Positions 17,511 through 26,985 of a stretch of 64,000 bases of DNA are shown in pieces. The translations under genes and the position numbers were made by a program. Source of the DNA: Pseudomonas sp. FP2335 (lineage in GTDB: Bacteria; Pseudomonadota; Gammaproteobacteria; Pseudomonadales; Pseudomonadaceae); contig NZ_CP117437.1 in the NCBI RefSeq assembly GCF_030687535.1, forward strand, positions 3,927,501 through 3,991,500, given 5' to 3'. The notes under the pieces are model-generated. The model saw only the letters and a list, made by a program, of their open reading frames with translations, searched no databases and was not told the DNA's origin. Position 1 is the first letter of the stretch, and the number at the start of each line of letters is the position of its first letter.

Positions 17511-18074
17511 TCAGCGGCTCGACAACAGCCGTTGCAGGCCCGCCAGGCTGGCGAGCAGATGCTCGCGCTGCACAGCGCTCAACGCGATGTACCGCCGGAA
17601 CGCCGGCAGGCGATTGACCACCTCACTGCCGCCCATATGCTCCAGGCGCACGCACCATTGCCCGCCTTGCAGGTCGATGCGCAGGCGCTTGAAGTCCAGG
17701 GGCATCAGCGCCGCGAACAACGCCGCATCCGCCTCGATGCACGCCTGCAGTTCACGCCCCAGCGTCGGGTCACCGCCACGCTGACGCACGCGCATCCCGC
17801 TGCGCCGAATCGCGCCGCCATGGTGCACCTCCAGGCATGCCATGCCCTGTGTCGCAGCAGGCACGCGCAGTACAAATTCGGTCAGCACCAGGTGCATCAA
17901 CAACTGTGATTCGGTGCGCTCGACAATCTCGAACGCCACGCCATCCACCTCAAGCTGCGCCAGCCCGAGGTTGCGCCGCAAACGCTCAAGGGTCAGCCCC
18001 GGGCGATAGCCCGACGGCGCTCGATCAGCGCGAAACAGCTCAAACAGCTTTTGCCGCAAAGTCGCTATAACCAT
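17511..18074 (-). CDS. DUF3156 family protein
   Basis: This 187 aa soluble protein has no known catalytic motif. It is recognisable as DUF3156 by its length, its character and its position next to an APC permease. ATG 18074 lies inside the permease gene, so the two overlap by 35 bases and are probably translated together. The region FVLRVPAATQGMACLEVHHG and the C-terminal HLLASLAGLQRLLS suggest a mixed alpha/beta fold. The role is unknown; a function tied to the permease substrate is inferred. Confidence 0.7.
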   Translation of the reverse strand: MVIATLRQKLFELFRADRAPSGYRPGLTLERLRRNLGLAQLEVDGVAFEIVERTESQLLMHLVLTEFVLRVPAATQGMACLEVHHGGAIRRSGMRVRQRGGDPTLGRELQACIEADAALFAALMPLDFKRLRIDLQGGQWCVRLEHMGGSEVVNRLPAFRRYIALSAVQREHLLASLAGLQRLLSSR

Positions 18075-19539
18075 GGCCAGCCTGCTCCGCGTGATAACTG
18101 AATTCCTTGGCCAACACCTCTTCTACCGAGGCGGGCTTGAACGGGTTGACCCTCTGCACCACCAGGGTCCAGAACAACGCATACAGCGCCGTACCGCCGA
18201 GCATCACGCCGAACGGCACGTAGATGTCGGCCGGGTTCATCCCCGGTGGCGTGATGAACCACATGCCCAGCAGGATGCCCGCGCTCGACACGATCTGCGG
18301 CAGCGGGAACCACGGCGAGCGGTACGCCCGTGGCAGATCCGGGCGACGAATGCGCAGGATCACCACCGACAGCGTCACCAGCAGGTAGGCAAAGCTCCAG
18401 GCACACACCGCCGCCAGCACCAAGTGCATGATGGTGTCGGTGTTGCCGCCCAGATACAACGCGTGCAGGCACGGGATCAGCATCGCCACCAGGATGCACA
18501 GCAGCGGCGTCTTGAAGCGCGGGTGCAAATAGGTAAAGACCTTGGGCAGCGCGCCGTCCACCGCCATGCCGTAGAGAATCCGCGGCACACCCGCCATCAG
18601 GGTGTTGATGGTCGCCGCACCGGCAAACAGAAACCCGATGCCCAGCCACAGCGGGCCGACCTGCCCCATCACCTGCTCGGCGAACCTGGGGATGGCCATC
18701 GGGGTGTCCAGCAAGTGCACGCCCGAGGCGGCGTCGAGCACTACGTTTTCCACCTGGCGCTTCATCGCCGCGCCATAGATGAACATGCACGACGCCACGC
18801 CCATCAGCCCGAGCATCATCGCGCGCGGCATCACCTTGGCCGACTGGCGCAAGTCCGGCGCCAACGGCGTGACAAATTCGCAGCCGACAAACATGAACAT
18901 CGCCATGCCCACCAGCGACAGCACGGTGATCACGTCGGTGCCCACCAGCGACACACCGAACCAGCCGTCCAACTGCACCGCCGGCGCGGCAATCAGGCCA
19001 AGGACGCCGAAGACCATCAGGGTGGTCCACATGCCAAAGGTGAGGATGATTTCCGCACGGCCAAACGCGCTGACACCAAACGCGTTCAGCACGCCGAACA
19101 CCAGCACGAACCCCACCCCCAGCAGCCACGAGCCACCGGCCGACTCGGCCAGGGTATTGAGGTGTTCGAAGTTCACCAGCGCCATCACCCCGGCGAGGAT
19201 GGTCTCGGCCGTGCCGGCAAACACATGCACGATCAGGTAGGCGGACAAGGTGCCGGTGATCGCGAAAAAACGCCCCATGCCGCAGTTGATGTAGTCGTAC
19301 ACCGAGCCGGTGGTGGGCAGGATGGCGGCGGCTTCGGCAAAGGTCGTGGCCTGGGCCAGCATCATTACCACGGCGATCAGCATCGCCAGGGCAAACGCGC
19401 TGCCGCCGATGCCGAAGCCCATGGTGGCGGTGAGAATCACCGGGCTGGCCATGATCAGGCCGATGGTACTGGCCAGCGCGGTGGGGAAACCTACCGTGCC
19501 CCGGTTGAGGTGCGCGGTGAGTCGGTCATTGCTCGACAT
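18040..19539 (-). CDS. APC-family amino acid/amine permease
   Basis: This inner-membrane transporter has about 12 TM helices (499 aa) and the APC superfamily opening TVGFPTALASTIGLIMASP. In its middle it has FVGCEFVTPLAPDLRQSAK, typical of amine permeases near ethanolamine or phenylethylamine genes. ATG 19539 has GAGGA six bases upstream. It is divergent from an outer-membrane channel gene, so the two could supply successive steps of uptake for one amine. The substrate is not shown by sequence alone. Confidence 0.82.
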   Translation of the reverse strand: MSSNDRLTAHLNRGTVGFPTALASTIGLIMASPVILTATMGFGIGGSAFALAMLIAVVMMLAQATTFAEAAAILPTTGSVYDYINCGMGRFFAITGTLSAYLIVHVFAGTAETILAGVMALVNFEHLNTLAESAGGSWLLGVGFVLVFGVLNAFGVSAFGRAEIILTFGMWTTLMVFGVLGLIAAPAVQLDGWFGVSLVGTDVITVLSLVGMAMFMFVGCEFVTPLAPDLRQSAKVMPRAMMLGLMGVASCMFIYGAAMKRQVENVVLDAASGVHLLDTPMAIPRFAEQVMGQVGPLWLGIGFLFAGAATINTLMAGVPRILYGMAVDGALPKVFTYLHPRFKTPLLCILVAMLIPCLHALYLGGNTDTIMHLVLAAVCAWSFAYLLVTLSVVILRIRRPDLPRAYRSPWFPLPQIVSSAGILLGMWFITPPGMNPADIYVPFGVMLGGTALYALFWTLVVQRVNPFKPASVEEVLAKEFSYHAEQAGHGYSDFAAKAV

Positions 19540-19756
19540 GGTGGGGTCCTCGAAAGCGGTTTTCTGGAATGTGTCGGCACTCTGCGCCCCACCCGTGTCG
19601 AGCGTCTTGCCCCTGTCTGCCGCCGCTTTTGTTGCTGCCTGCCACCGCGGGCGGCGTGGCGGCCAGGGTCAATTGCCTGGCACGCAGAGGAAAGACTTAC
19701 GCCTGCGCGCTGGCCCTAATGCGCCCTCACTCTTAACCAAGATGGGGACAATAACA

Positions 19757-21067
19757 ATGGTGCACACCCTGAAAAATCGCGGCCTTGGCCTGGCGTTCGC
19801 GCTGCTGGCGAGCCATGCGCAGGCGGTCGAGCTGTATGCCGATGCCGACAGCAAAGTCACCGGCAACTTCCTCGCCGTGTACGGCCTGTTCAACAGCCCG
19901 AAAAACTATGATGGCCGCAGCGGTGGTTCCACCTGGCGTGAAGCGTTCATCAAGTACGGCCTGAGTGTCGAGCAGAACCTGGGCAGCTTTGGTGGCGTCT
20001 ACGGCACGGCGAATCTGGTGAGTTCCGGCACCTGGGGCGATGGCGACGCGTCCGGCGTCACCACCGGCCGCGAGCGCACCACCAAGTTTGACGAAGCCTT
20101 CGCCGGCTGGCGCTCCGGTGAGCTGTTCCCGGTACTGGGCAAGGATGGCGTGGACCTGTCGTTCGGCCGCCAAGTGCTGATGCTGGGTGACGGTTTCATT
20201 CTCAACGACGACGGCCCCAACCTCGGCAAAGGCGTCGGTGATGGCCAGTTCAATCGCGGCGGCGCCTACTACATCGCCGCGCGGCACGCCTTCGACAAGA
20301 CCGCCGTGCTCCGCCTCGGCGGCAAGGACGGCGTGCACGGCAGCCTGCTGTGGTTCAAGTCCGACAACCCGGCCCAGGCCATGACCGAAATGGCCGCCGG
20401 CACTCTGGAATACAGCGCTGCACCCGGTACCCTGGGGCTCACCTATATGCATGGCATCGATGTGGACGAGCGCTACGCCACCGATGTACAGCGCCAGCGC
20501 AAGGGCATGAACCTCTACAGCCTGCGCGGCGCGGGCAATGCGGGCATCGACAACGCGCACCTGGCGTTTGAGCTGGCGCGCCAGGACCGTCGCGACAGCC
20601 AGCAAAACGCCGGTTACGCCGAAGCGGGCTATACCTTCGCCGACCTGCCGTGGTCACCCGACCTGACCTACCGCTACGCACGCTATTCGAAGAACTGGGA
20701 CGCGATGTTCAGCGGTTTCAATCGCGGCCTGGGCACCTGGGTCCAGGGCGAAGTGGCGGGCAATTATTCCGGGCCGTTCAACACCAATACGACGGTGCAG
20801 CACGTGGGGCTCAAGCTCAAGCCGTGGGAAAACCTCACCCTCGGTGCGCTGTTTTTCAACTACAGCACCGTCAGCACCCGTGGCCAGTTGAACCTGGATG
20901 GCCGCGAGCTGGACCTGTACGCCGAATGGGCGGTGAACGAGCACCTGATCATCACGCCGTTGCTGGGCCTGTATAAGCCCAACAAGGATGCCGAGACCGG
21001 CGGCAACCAGGTCGGTGGCAACGGCACCAACGTCTACAGCCAGTTGGTGGTCGCCGTGCCGTTCTGA
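19757..21067 (+). CDS. Outer-membrane channel-like beta-barrel protein
   Basis: The protein has a signal peptide (MVHTLKNRGLGLAFALLASHAQA), then alternating aromatic beta strands, and ends in Phe (LVVAVPF), as expected for an outer-membrane barrel (436 aa). It does not show the usual OprD start; the WREAFIKYGLSVEQ and ELDLYAEWAVNEHLIITPLL style is closer to alginate-export-like barrels. ATG 19757 follows GATGGGGA; an ATG at 19742 would be too close to that site. Position between the APC permease and aldehyde dehydrogenase suggests it admits the same substrate. Confidence 0.7.
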   Translation: MVHTLKNRGLGLAFALLASHAQAVELYADADSKVTGNFLAVYGLFNSPKNYDGRSGGSTWREAFIKYGLSVEQNLGSFGGVYGTANLVSSGTWGDGDASGVTTGRERTTKFDEAFAGWRSGELFPVLGKDGVDLSFGRQVLMLGDGFILNDDGPNLGKGVGDGQFNRGGAYYIAARHAFDKTAVLRLGGKDGVHGSLLWFKSDNPAQAMTEMAAGTLEYSAAPGTLGLTYMHGIDVDERYATDVQRQRKGMNLYSLRGAGNAGIDNAHLAFELARQDRRDSQQNAGYAEAGYTFADLPWSPDLTYRYARYSKNWDAMFSGFNRGLGTWVQGEVAGNYSGPFNTNTTVQHVGLKLKPWENLTLGALFFNYSTVSTRGQLNLDGRELDLYAEWAVNEHLIITPLLGLYKPNKDAETGGNQVGGNGTNVYSQLVVAVPF

Positions 21068-21174
21068 ACGGCGCAGGCAGGCACAGGCAGGAAACCTGGC
21101 AGGCACAGTCAAGCCACCGAGGGGGGCCGTTGGTTAACCTCGGCCTTTCCTTTGTGAACTGCCAGGAACCTGCC

Positions 21175-22662
21175 ATGAGCGATATTCCGCTGCTGCCTCA
21201 AGTCGAAGCATTTTTGCGTCGCGACCACGGGCTGTTCATCGACGGCGCCAGCGTGCGCAGCCATTCCAGCCAGACCCTGGCCGTGGTCAACCCGGCCAAC
21301 GGCGAGGTCATTGCCCACGTGGCCGATGCCGACCTCAGCGACATCGACGCCGCCGTGGCTTCGGCCAATCGCGGCTTCGCGCAATGGTCCCAGGCCGCCC
21401 CGGCAACACGCGGCCAGGTACTGCTCAAGCTCGCCGACCTGCTGGAGCGCAACCGCGAAGAACTGGCGCAGATCGAGACCTGCCAGTCGGGCAAGATCAT
21501 CCAGATCGCCCGTGCGTTCGAGGTCGACCAGGCCGCGCACTTCCTGCGCTATTACGCGGGCTGGGCCACCAAGATCAGCGGCCAGACCATCACCCCGTCG
21601 CTGCCCTCGTTCAACGGCGAGCGCTACACCGCCTTTACTCTGCGCGAGCCGGTGGGCGTGGTGGTGGGCATCGTGCCGTGGAATTTCTCGACCATGATCG
21701 CCATCTGGAAACTCGCCTCGGCGCTGGTCACCGGTTGCAGCATCATCATCAAGCCCAGCGAATTCACCCCGCTGACCATCCTGCGCATCGCCGAGCTGGC
21801 GATTGACGCCGGGCTGCCGGCTGGCGTGCTCAACGTGCTGACCGGCGGCGGCCACGTCGGCAAGGGCCTGGTCGAACACCCAGACACCCACAAAGTCTCC
21901 TTCACCGGCTCGGTGCCCACCGGCATCGCCGTGGGCCGCAGTGCCATGGGCGCCGGCCTGACCCGTGCCACCCTGGAACTGGGCGGCAAGAATGCCGCCG
22001 GGTTCCTGCGCGATGTGGACGTGGACAAGGCCGTGGACGGCATCTTCGAAGCCGGTTTCCTGCACGCCGGGCAAATCTGCGCAGCGGCCGAGCGTTTCTA
22101 CGTGCATCGCTCGCAGCTCGACGCCGTACTGGAAAAACTCAAGCAGCGCCTCAGCCGCCTGACCATCGGCTCGCCCCTGGACGAACGCACCGAATTCGGC
22201 CCGGTCACGCACCATCAACACCAACTCAAACTACTCGGCTACATCGCCCAGGCCCGCGCCGAACACAACACCATCATCCATGGCGGCACCCTGCTCGACC
22301 GTCCCGGCTGCTACATCGAACCTACCGTGATCCTCGCCAACCATGCCCACGACACCCTGCTCAACGAAGAAACCTTCGGCCCCATCGCGACCTTTTTGCC
22401 TTATGACGACGAAGACGAACTGCTCGCACTGATGAACAGAGGCCCCTACGGCCTCAGCGCCAGCCTGTGGACCAACGACCTGGGCAAGGCCCTGCGCATG
22501 GTCCCGGCGATCAACGCAGGGACGTTGTGGGTGAACATGCACACCCTGCTCGACCCGGCGGTGCCGTTTGGCGGCAACCGGTCCTCGGGGGTTGGGCGGG
22601 AGTTTGGCGCAGCATTCATTGAGGATTACACCGAGCTCAAATCGGTGATGATCCGCTACTGA
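21175..22662 (+). CDS. Aldehyde dehydrogenase, phenylacetaldehyde (FeaB)-like
   Basis: This is a 495 aa NAD(P)-dependent aldehyde dehydrogenase. It has the cofactor motif VGIVPWNFSTMIAIWKLASA, FTGSVPTG, the catalytic Glu in LELGGKNAA and the nucleophile Cys in HAGQICAAAERFY. Among family members it resembles phenylacetaldehyde dehydrogenase FeaB, which completes amine oxidation to phenylacetate. The FeaR-like regulator and APC permease support this. No amine oxidase is seen in the window, so the aldehyde must come from another locus or another route. CAGGAAC precedes ATG 21175. Confidence 0.82.
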   Translation: MSDIPLLPQVEAFLRRDHGLFIDGASVRSHSSQTLAVVNPANGEVIAHVADADLSDIDAAVASANRGFAQWSQAAPATRGQVLLKLADLLERNREELAQIETCQSGKIIQIARAFEVDQAAHFLRYYAGWATKISGQTITPSLPSFNGERYTAFTLREPVGVVVGIVPWNFSTMIAIWKLASALVTGCSIIIKPSEFTPLTILRIAELAIDAGLPAGVLNVLTGGGHVGKGLVEHPDTHKVSFTGSVPTGIAVGRSAMGAGLTRATLELGGKNAAGFLRDVDVDKAVDGIFEAGFLHAGQICAAAERFYVHRSQLDAVLEKLKQRLSRLTIGSPLDERTEFGPVTHHQHQLKLLGYIAQARAEHNTIIHGGTLLDRPGCYIEPTVILANHAHDTLLNEETFGPIATFLPYDDEDELLALMNRGPYGLSASLWTNDLGKALRMVPAINAGTLWVNMHTLLDPAVPFGGNRSSGVGREFGAAFIEDYTELKSVMIRY

Positions 22663-22694
22663 CCCCCATCTTTGGTAGTGAGCGGGCTTGCCCC

Positions 22695-23974
22695 GGTACA
22701 AACCGGGGACATCGTTTACATGTCTAACCGGGGACATGGTTTACAGGTTAATACGCATGATCAGGAGGTAACTGATCATGCCCTGGAACCAAGAGTCTCC
22801 CATGGATCAACGAATCAAACTGGTCATCGACTGGCTTTCTGGTGACTTCAGCAAAAGCCAGCTAGCTCGGCGCTTCGACGTCAGTCGACCAACTGTAGAT
22901 AAATGGATCTCTCGTCACGTTGACGGCGATTTGAAGTCGTTGGCAGAGCTGTCTCGACGACCTCATACCAGCCCAAACAAGACTGACGATGAGATCTTGG
23001 CTCGCATAGTGGCGATGAAAGAAGCGCACGATAAATGGGGGCCGAAGAAGCTTGTCAGGCTATTACGAATCGAGGATCCGTCAGTCGCCTGGCCATCGCC
23101 CAGCACGGCAGGCCAATGGCTTGACCGGCTTGGGCTGGTCAGTAAACGGCGCTTCAAGCGACGGCACAGCACTGCTCACAGGGAAATGCGCGAAGCCAAC
23201 GAGCCCAACAAGACGTGGTGCGTTGATTACAAGGGGCAGTTCAAGATGCTCAACGCCCAGATGTGCTATCCCCTGACCGTTACGGACCATGCCTCTCGCT
23301 TGATTTTGGCCTGCAGGGCCCACCCCAAAATCATGACCTTGCCCGTCAAACACGCATTCGAGAGGCTTTTTCAAGAGTACGGGATGCCGGAAGTCATTCG
23401 CTCTGACAACGGCGTTCCTTTTGCTTCTCCAGGCCTGGCAAGAATGTCCACACTGGCAGTTTGGTGGATCCGCCTGGGTATCTACCCGGAGCGAACCATG
23501 CCGGGAAGACCTGCCCAGAACGGCCGGCACGAACGGATGCATCGTAGTTTGAAGTTTGAGTTGCCACTGGGGAAAAACCTGATTGAGCAGCAGCTCCTGC
23601 TGGAGCATTTTCGACATGAATTCAACTACATACGACCTCACGAGGCGCTGGGCATGAAGCGCCCGGGTGAGGTATATGTGCCGTCTACTCGACCTTATCC
23701 AGGATGTCTGCCGGATGTGGAGTATGCCGCGGAAATGAAAGTACGAAGCGTCAGACAGAACGGCTCAATCATGTGGAAAGGAAAGTTGTTGTTTGTAAGC
23801 GAAGCGCTATCAGGAGAGCGGATTGCGCTCAAAGAAGTTGAAGATGATGTTTGGGATCTGTACCTGTGTGACTATCCCCTAGGGAGGCTTGGACGAGGCA
23901 TGAGCCGCGTCCAAGCCTAAAATGTGTAAACGATGTCCCCGGTTTCAGATGTAAAGGATGTCTACGGTTCTACA
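22695..23974 (+). mobile_element. IS481-family insertion sequence
   Basis: This element of about 1.28 kb has terminal inverted repeats and one transposase gene. Each end carries two tandem copies of a motif around ACCGGGGACATCGTTTACA: 22697-22735 on the left and 23929-23974 inverted on the right. The outer right copy has diverged (ACCGTAGACATCCTTTACA), so the ends are imperfect. It is inserted in a REPIN. The exact end bases are uncertain by a few positions. Confidence 0.85.
22778..23920 (+). CDS. IS481-family DDE transposase
   Basis: This intact 380 aa transposase has an N-terminal helix-turn-helix (SKSQLARRFDVSRPTVDKWI), then an integrase core with the acidic triad in WCVDYKGQF, IRSDNGVPF and NGRHERMHRSLK. 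The C-terminal extension after the core is usual for long IS481 members. AGGAGG precedes ATG 22778. No frameshift is seen, so the element could still be active if its divergent right end is recognised. Confidence 0.92.
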   Translation: MPWNQESPMDQRIKLVIDWLSGDFSKSQLARRFDVSRPTVDKWISRHVDGDLKSLAELSRRPHTSPNKTDDEILARIVAMKEAHDKWGPKKLVRLLRIEDPSVAWPSPSTAGQWLDRLGLVSKRRFKRRHSTAHREMREANEPNKTWCVDYKGQFKMLNAQMCYPLTVTDHASRLILACRAHPKIMTLPVKHAFERLFQEYGMPEVIRSDNGVPFASPGLARMSTLAVWWIRLGIYPERTMPGRPAQNGRHERMHRSLKFELPLGKNLIEQQLLLEHFRHEFNYIRPHEALGMKRPGEVYVPSTRPYPGCLPDVEYAAEMKVRSVRQNGSIMWKGKLLFVSEALSGERIALKEVEDDVWDLYLCDYPLGRLGRGMSRVQA

Positions 23975-24128
23975 CCCGCGCTGGGTGGCGAAGCCGCCCC
24001 AAATCCAGGCACCTCAGTGTTTCTGATATACCGCAGTGGCCCGTTTGGGGCGGCTTCGCCACCCAGCGCGGGCAAGCCCGCTCACTACATGGCATTGGGG
24101 TGGGGGCTGGGTTGTGGCGACGTCCAGG

Positions 24129-25061
24129 CTACCAACGCCCCGTTCCCAGACTGAACGGCGAAAACTCTGCAAACTGCCAGCGCAACGCCAACGCCGCCGG
24201 GCGCTTGACCACATGTTCCACGGTCAGCGTCCACAAGCGTTGTGCGCCCTCGAACTCTGCCACCTGCGGCCCGTCGAGAATCAGCGCGGTACGCCCGGCC
24301 ACCTGCAGCACGTCCCCGGATTCAAAGTCGATAAACAACAACCCCGCCACCGGGTTCAACTGCAAGTTGCCCAGCGTGTTGAAGAACAGGTTGCCGGCAA
24401 AGTCGGGGATGGTCAGCACGTCTCCCTCGACCCGCACGAAGCCGGTGTTGCCGCCACGGTGGGAGACGTCCACCGAGCGCTCGCCATCGGTGTCCACGTA
24501 GCTGGCGACGAAGAAGGTGTCGGCGTTGCGGATCAGCGTTTGTGCGCGCTCATCCAGGCTGTCGGAGCGCTCGCTCTGTACGCCGGGTTTGCGCGCAACC
24601 CCATCGACCGGGCGCACCTGGATGTACTTGGGACAATTGCCGAACGAGTGCACCACCGCCACCGAGAAACCCTCGTGATCAAGGCTGCCAATCCGTCCGT
24701 TCATGCGGTTGCGGCGCCGGGTGTTGAGATCGATCCCCAGCACCCCCACCGCCGCCCCTGGATAAAACCCCGCGCGGGCCGGGTCGTTCAGGGGCGGCAG
24801 GCTGTCGACCTGCAAGGTCTGCGGGTCCGGCGAGTGGGCGAACCCCGGCGCGCCTTCCACCATCGTCGCCCACGGGATGCCCTGCGCATCCACCACGCCC
24901 AGCAGCAGGTAGGGCAACAACGGATAAAAATCTCGGTGTTGCTCCGGCAAGTGGTCACGGATCACCTTGGGCCCGACCACCGCCATGCGGTCGGCCACGC
25001 CAACGGCGGCTTGCATCTGCCGTTCACCGGCATGCCAGGGGGAATGTTCGATCGGGTTCAT
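24129..25061 (-). CDS. Pyridoxamine 5'-phosphate oxidase-like FMN-binding protein
   Basis: This 310 aa protein carries a split-barrel PNPOx-like domain in its C-terminal half: FFVASYVDTDGERSVDVSHR, then FVRVEGDVLTIPDFAGN and NPVAGLLFIDF. Such proteins bind FMN or heme and reduce small molecules; a role in flavin-dependent redox is all that can be said. ATG 25061 has GAGG about eight bases upstream, so the long upstream extension is not coding. It is the last of four minus-strand genes (GST, two LysR, this), 79 bases behind the second LysR gene. Confidence 0.75.
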   Translation of the reverse strand: MNPIEHSPWHAGERQMQAAVGVADRMAVVGPKVIRDHLPEQHRDFYPLLPYLLLGVVDAQGIPWATMVEGAPGFAHSPDPQTLQVDSLPPLNDPARAGFYPGAAVGVLGIDLNTRRRNRMNGRIGSLDHEGFSVAVVHSFGNCPKYIQVRPVDGVARKPGVQSERSDSLDERAQTLIRNADTFFVASYVDTDGERSVDVSHRGGNTGFVRVEGDVLTIPDFAGNLFFNTLGNLQLNPVAGLLFIDFESGDVLQVAGRTALILDGPQVAEFEGAQRLWTLTVEHVVKRPAALALRWQFAEFSPFSLGTGRW

Positions 25062-25140
25062 GGCGAGCACCTCAGGTTGTATGTGCCAATGCTGCGCCCC
25101 TCTCGCCTGCGAGGGAATCACCACCCCAGGCAATCCACTA

Positions 25141-26025
25141 TTACGCCAGCTGAAATGCCGGATGCTCGCGCAATGCCGCAACACAGTGATCGACAAAACT
25201 GCGCACGCGCATCGGTGCGTTGCGGCCTTCGCGGTACACCACGTGCACTGGCAACGGTGCCTGCTCATACGCCTGCAACACCCGGCGCAATTGGCCGTTA
25301 TGCAGGTGCTCGTGCAACGGATAGCTCAGGCAGCGCACCAGGCCTGCACCCTGCAGCGCCGCATTGATCGCGCCTTGCACGGTGGCGCAACTCAAGCGTG
25401 CGCGAGTCTTGAGCGGGTAGCCGGGAAACCCCCAATCCACCTGCTCGGCATTGGCGATCAGCCGATGCTGCTTGAGGTCTCGCGGATGCCGGGGTTCGCC
25501 GTGGGCGTTGAGGTAGTCGGGGCTGGCACAGAGGATCTGCCGCACCTGCCCCAGCGGCCGGGCGATCAGTGACGAGCTGGGCAGTTCACCAACAAGGATC
25601 GCCACGTCCAGCCCCTCTTCGTGCAGGTTGGGGTAATAGTCGTGGTAGCGGGCATTGAGGCGCACCTCGGGATAGCGCTGCAGATAGTCGGCCAACACCG
25701 GCGCCATCACATACCGGCTGAACAGCAACGGCAGGAACACCCGCAGATTGCCCTGGGCCTGCACATGCAAGCCCTTGGCCGATGCCTCGGCGGCGTCCAC
25801 GGCGGCGAGCAGGCGCAAGCAGTCAGCCAGGTAGGCGCGGCCGGCGTCGGTGAGGCTCACCCCCTGGGTGCTGCGCTCAAGCAATGCCACGCGCAGGCGC
25901 GCTTCCAAACGTGCAACCGCGCGTACCAGGGTCGGGCCCGAGACCTGAGCCCTGCGCGCCGCCGACGCCAGGCTCGGCTGCCCGGCCAGCGCGGCGAACA
26001 GCTGCATGTCGCGATAGCGCTCCAT
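25141..26025 (-). CDS. LysR-type regulator (second of a tandem pair)
   Basis: This is a CrgA-class LysR regulator: N-terminal winged HTH (LASAARRAQVSGPTLVRAVA and RLEARLRVALLERSTQGVSL), then a periplasmic-binding-like effector domain of 200 aa. ATG 26025 shares its A with the TGA of the preceding LysR gene, so the two are translationally coupled. The two proteins are related but clearly not recent copies. Targets may include the PNPOx-like gene downstream. Confidence 0.85.
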   Translation of the reverse strand: MERYRDMQLFAALAGQPSLASAARRAQVSGPTLVRAVARLEARLRVALLERSTQGVSLTDAGRAYLADCLRLLAAVDAAEASAKGLHVQAQGNLRVFLPLLFSRYVMAPVLADYLQRYPEVRLNARYHDYYPNLHEEGLDVAILVGELPSSSLIARPLGQVRQILCASPDYLNAHGEPRHPRDLKQHRLIANAEQVDWGFPGYPLKTRARLSCATVQGAINAALQGAGLVRCLSYPLHEHLHNGQLRRVLQAYEQAPLPVHVVYREGRNAPMRVRSFVDHCVAALREHPAFQLA

Positions 26026-26933
26026 CAATTGCGCCGGTTCAGGGCGGCGTCCTGGCCCAGGCGCTCGCCAAGAAAATCCACAAAGCTGAGGACCTTGGCC
26101 GGCACCCGGGCGCTCTTCTGGAACACCACCTGGATCGGCAGCGGCGCCGGTTCAAAGGCTTGCAGCACGATCTCCAGTTCCCCCGCTTCCACCAGCGCCG
26201 CGACTTGATACGACAACACCCGCGTCACGCCCCAGCCGAGCCGCGCCAGGTTGATCGCGGCGTTATTGGCCGAAACCACCAGGCGCGGCTCGATGGGCAC
26301 GCTGAGCGGCTGGCCGGCGTCGACAAACGTCCACTCACTGACCAATTGGCTGGACGACGACGTGGCGATCTGAGCGTCACGCAACTGCGCCGGATGCGAC
26401 GGCCGCCCATGCCTGTCCAGGTACCCCGGCGCAGCACACACCACGCGCCGCACTTCACCGACCTGGATCGCCTGCTGCCCCGGTTCGTGCAGATGACCGA
26501 TGCGCACGGCCACGTCGACACCTTCGTCGGTCATGTTGACCACGCGGTCGACCAGCAGCGCATTGATCGTGACCAAGGGAAAACGGTCCAGATACGCCCC
26601 CAGCACCGGCGCCACATACAGTTCGCCAAACAGCACCGGCGCGGTCACCGTGAGGTGGCCACAGGGGATCGAATAACTGCCCGCCGCAGCCTCTTCGGCT
26701 TCATCCAGTTCGGCCAGGATGCGCCGACAGTCTTCCAGATAACGCTGGCCCGCCTCGGTCAGGTGCAGGCTGCGTGTGGTACGCGCCAGCAATTGCGTGC
26801 CAATGCGCGCCTCCATGGCGGCGATGGCCCGCGTCACGCTCGGTGGCGAGGTGTTCAAGCGGCGTGCGGCGGCGGCGAAGCCCTGCTCCTCGGCCACCGC
26901 GAGGAACACCTGCATTTCGTGGAATCGATCCAT
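26025..26933 (-). CDS. LysR-type regulator (first of a tandem pair)
   Basis: This is a 302 aa LysR regulator with HTH at AAAARRLNTSPPSVTRAIAA, then LARTTRSLHLTEAGQRYLED and a CrgA-like effector domain (ITSSSS-like substrate loop ATSSSSQLVSEW). It follows the glutathione S-transferase gene by 52 bases on the same strand and overlaps the next LysR by one base. In Pseudomonas such regulators often control adjacent GST or oxidoreductase genes; here the regulators lie inside the operon they may control. Confidence 0.87.
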   Translation of the reverse strand: MDRFHEMQVFLAVAEEQGFAAAARRLNTSPPSVTRAIAAMEARIGTQLLARTTRSLHLTEAGQRYLEDCRRILAELDEAEEAAAGSYSIPCGHLTVTAPVLFGELYVAPVLGAYLDRFPLVTINALLVDRVVNMTDEGVDVAVRIGHLHEPGQQAIQVGEVRRVVCAAPGYLDRHGRPSHPAQLRDAQIATSSSSQLVSEWTFVDAGQPLSVPIEPRLVVSANNAAINLARLGWGVTRVLSYQVAALVEAGELEIVLQAFEPAPLPIQVVFQKSARVPAKVLSFVDFLGERLGQDAALNRRN

Positions 26934-26985
26934 TGTTGATCCTTCTGTGGCTTACACACTTGCTGCCTCGCCAAAGGTGTCGACT

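Larger units (their letters stand above)
22675..24088. repeat. Class A REPIN split by an insertion sequence
   Basis: GTAGTGAGCGGGCTTGCCCC (22675-22694) is the left arm of a class A REP. The unit resumes at about 23975 with CCCGCGCTGGGTGGCGAAGC and runs to the closing arm at 24081-24088. Compared with the intact copy at 15622, the IS interrupts the run of C after GGGCTTG. A CCC triplet occurs at both junctions and may be the target duplication. Confidence 0.85.

Noticed and set aside
18073..19719. 548-codon open frame on the plus strand
   Set aside because: It lies opposite the APC permease; very rich in His, Arg and Gln with no family pattern.
24036..25367. 443-codon open frame on the plus strand
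   Set aside because: Opposite the PNPOx-like gene and part of a LysR gene; no domain signature.
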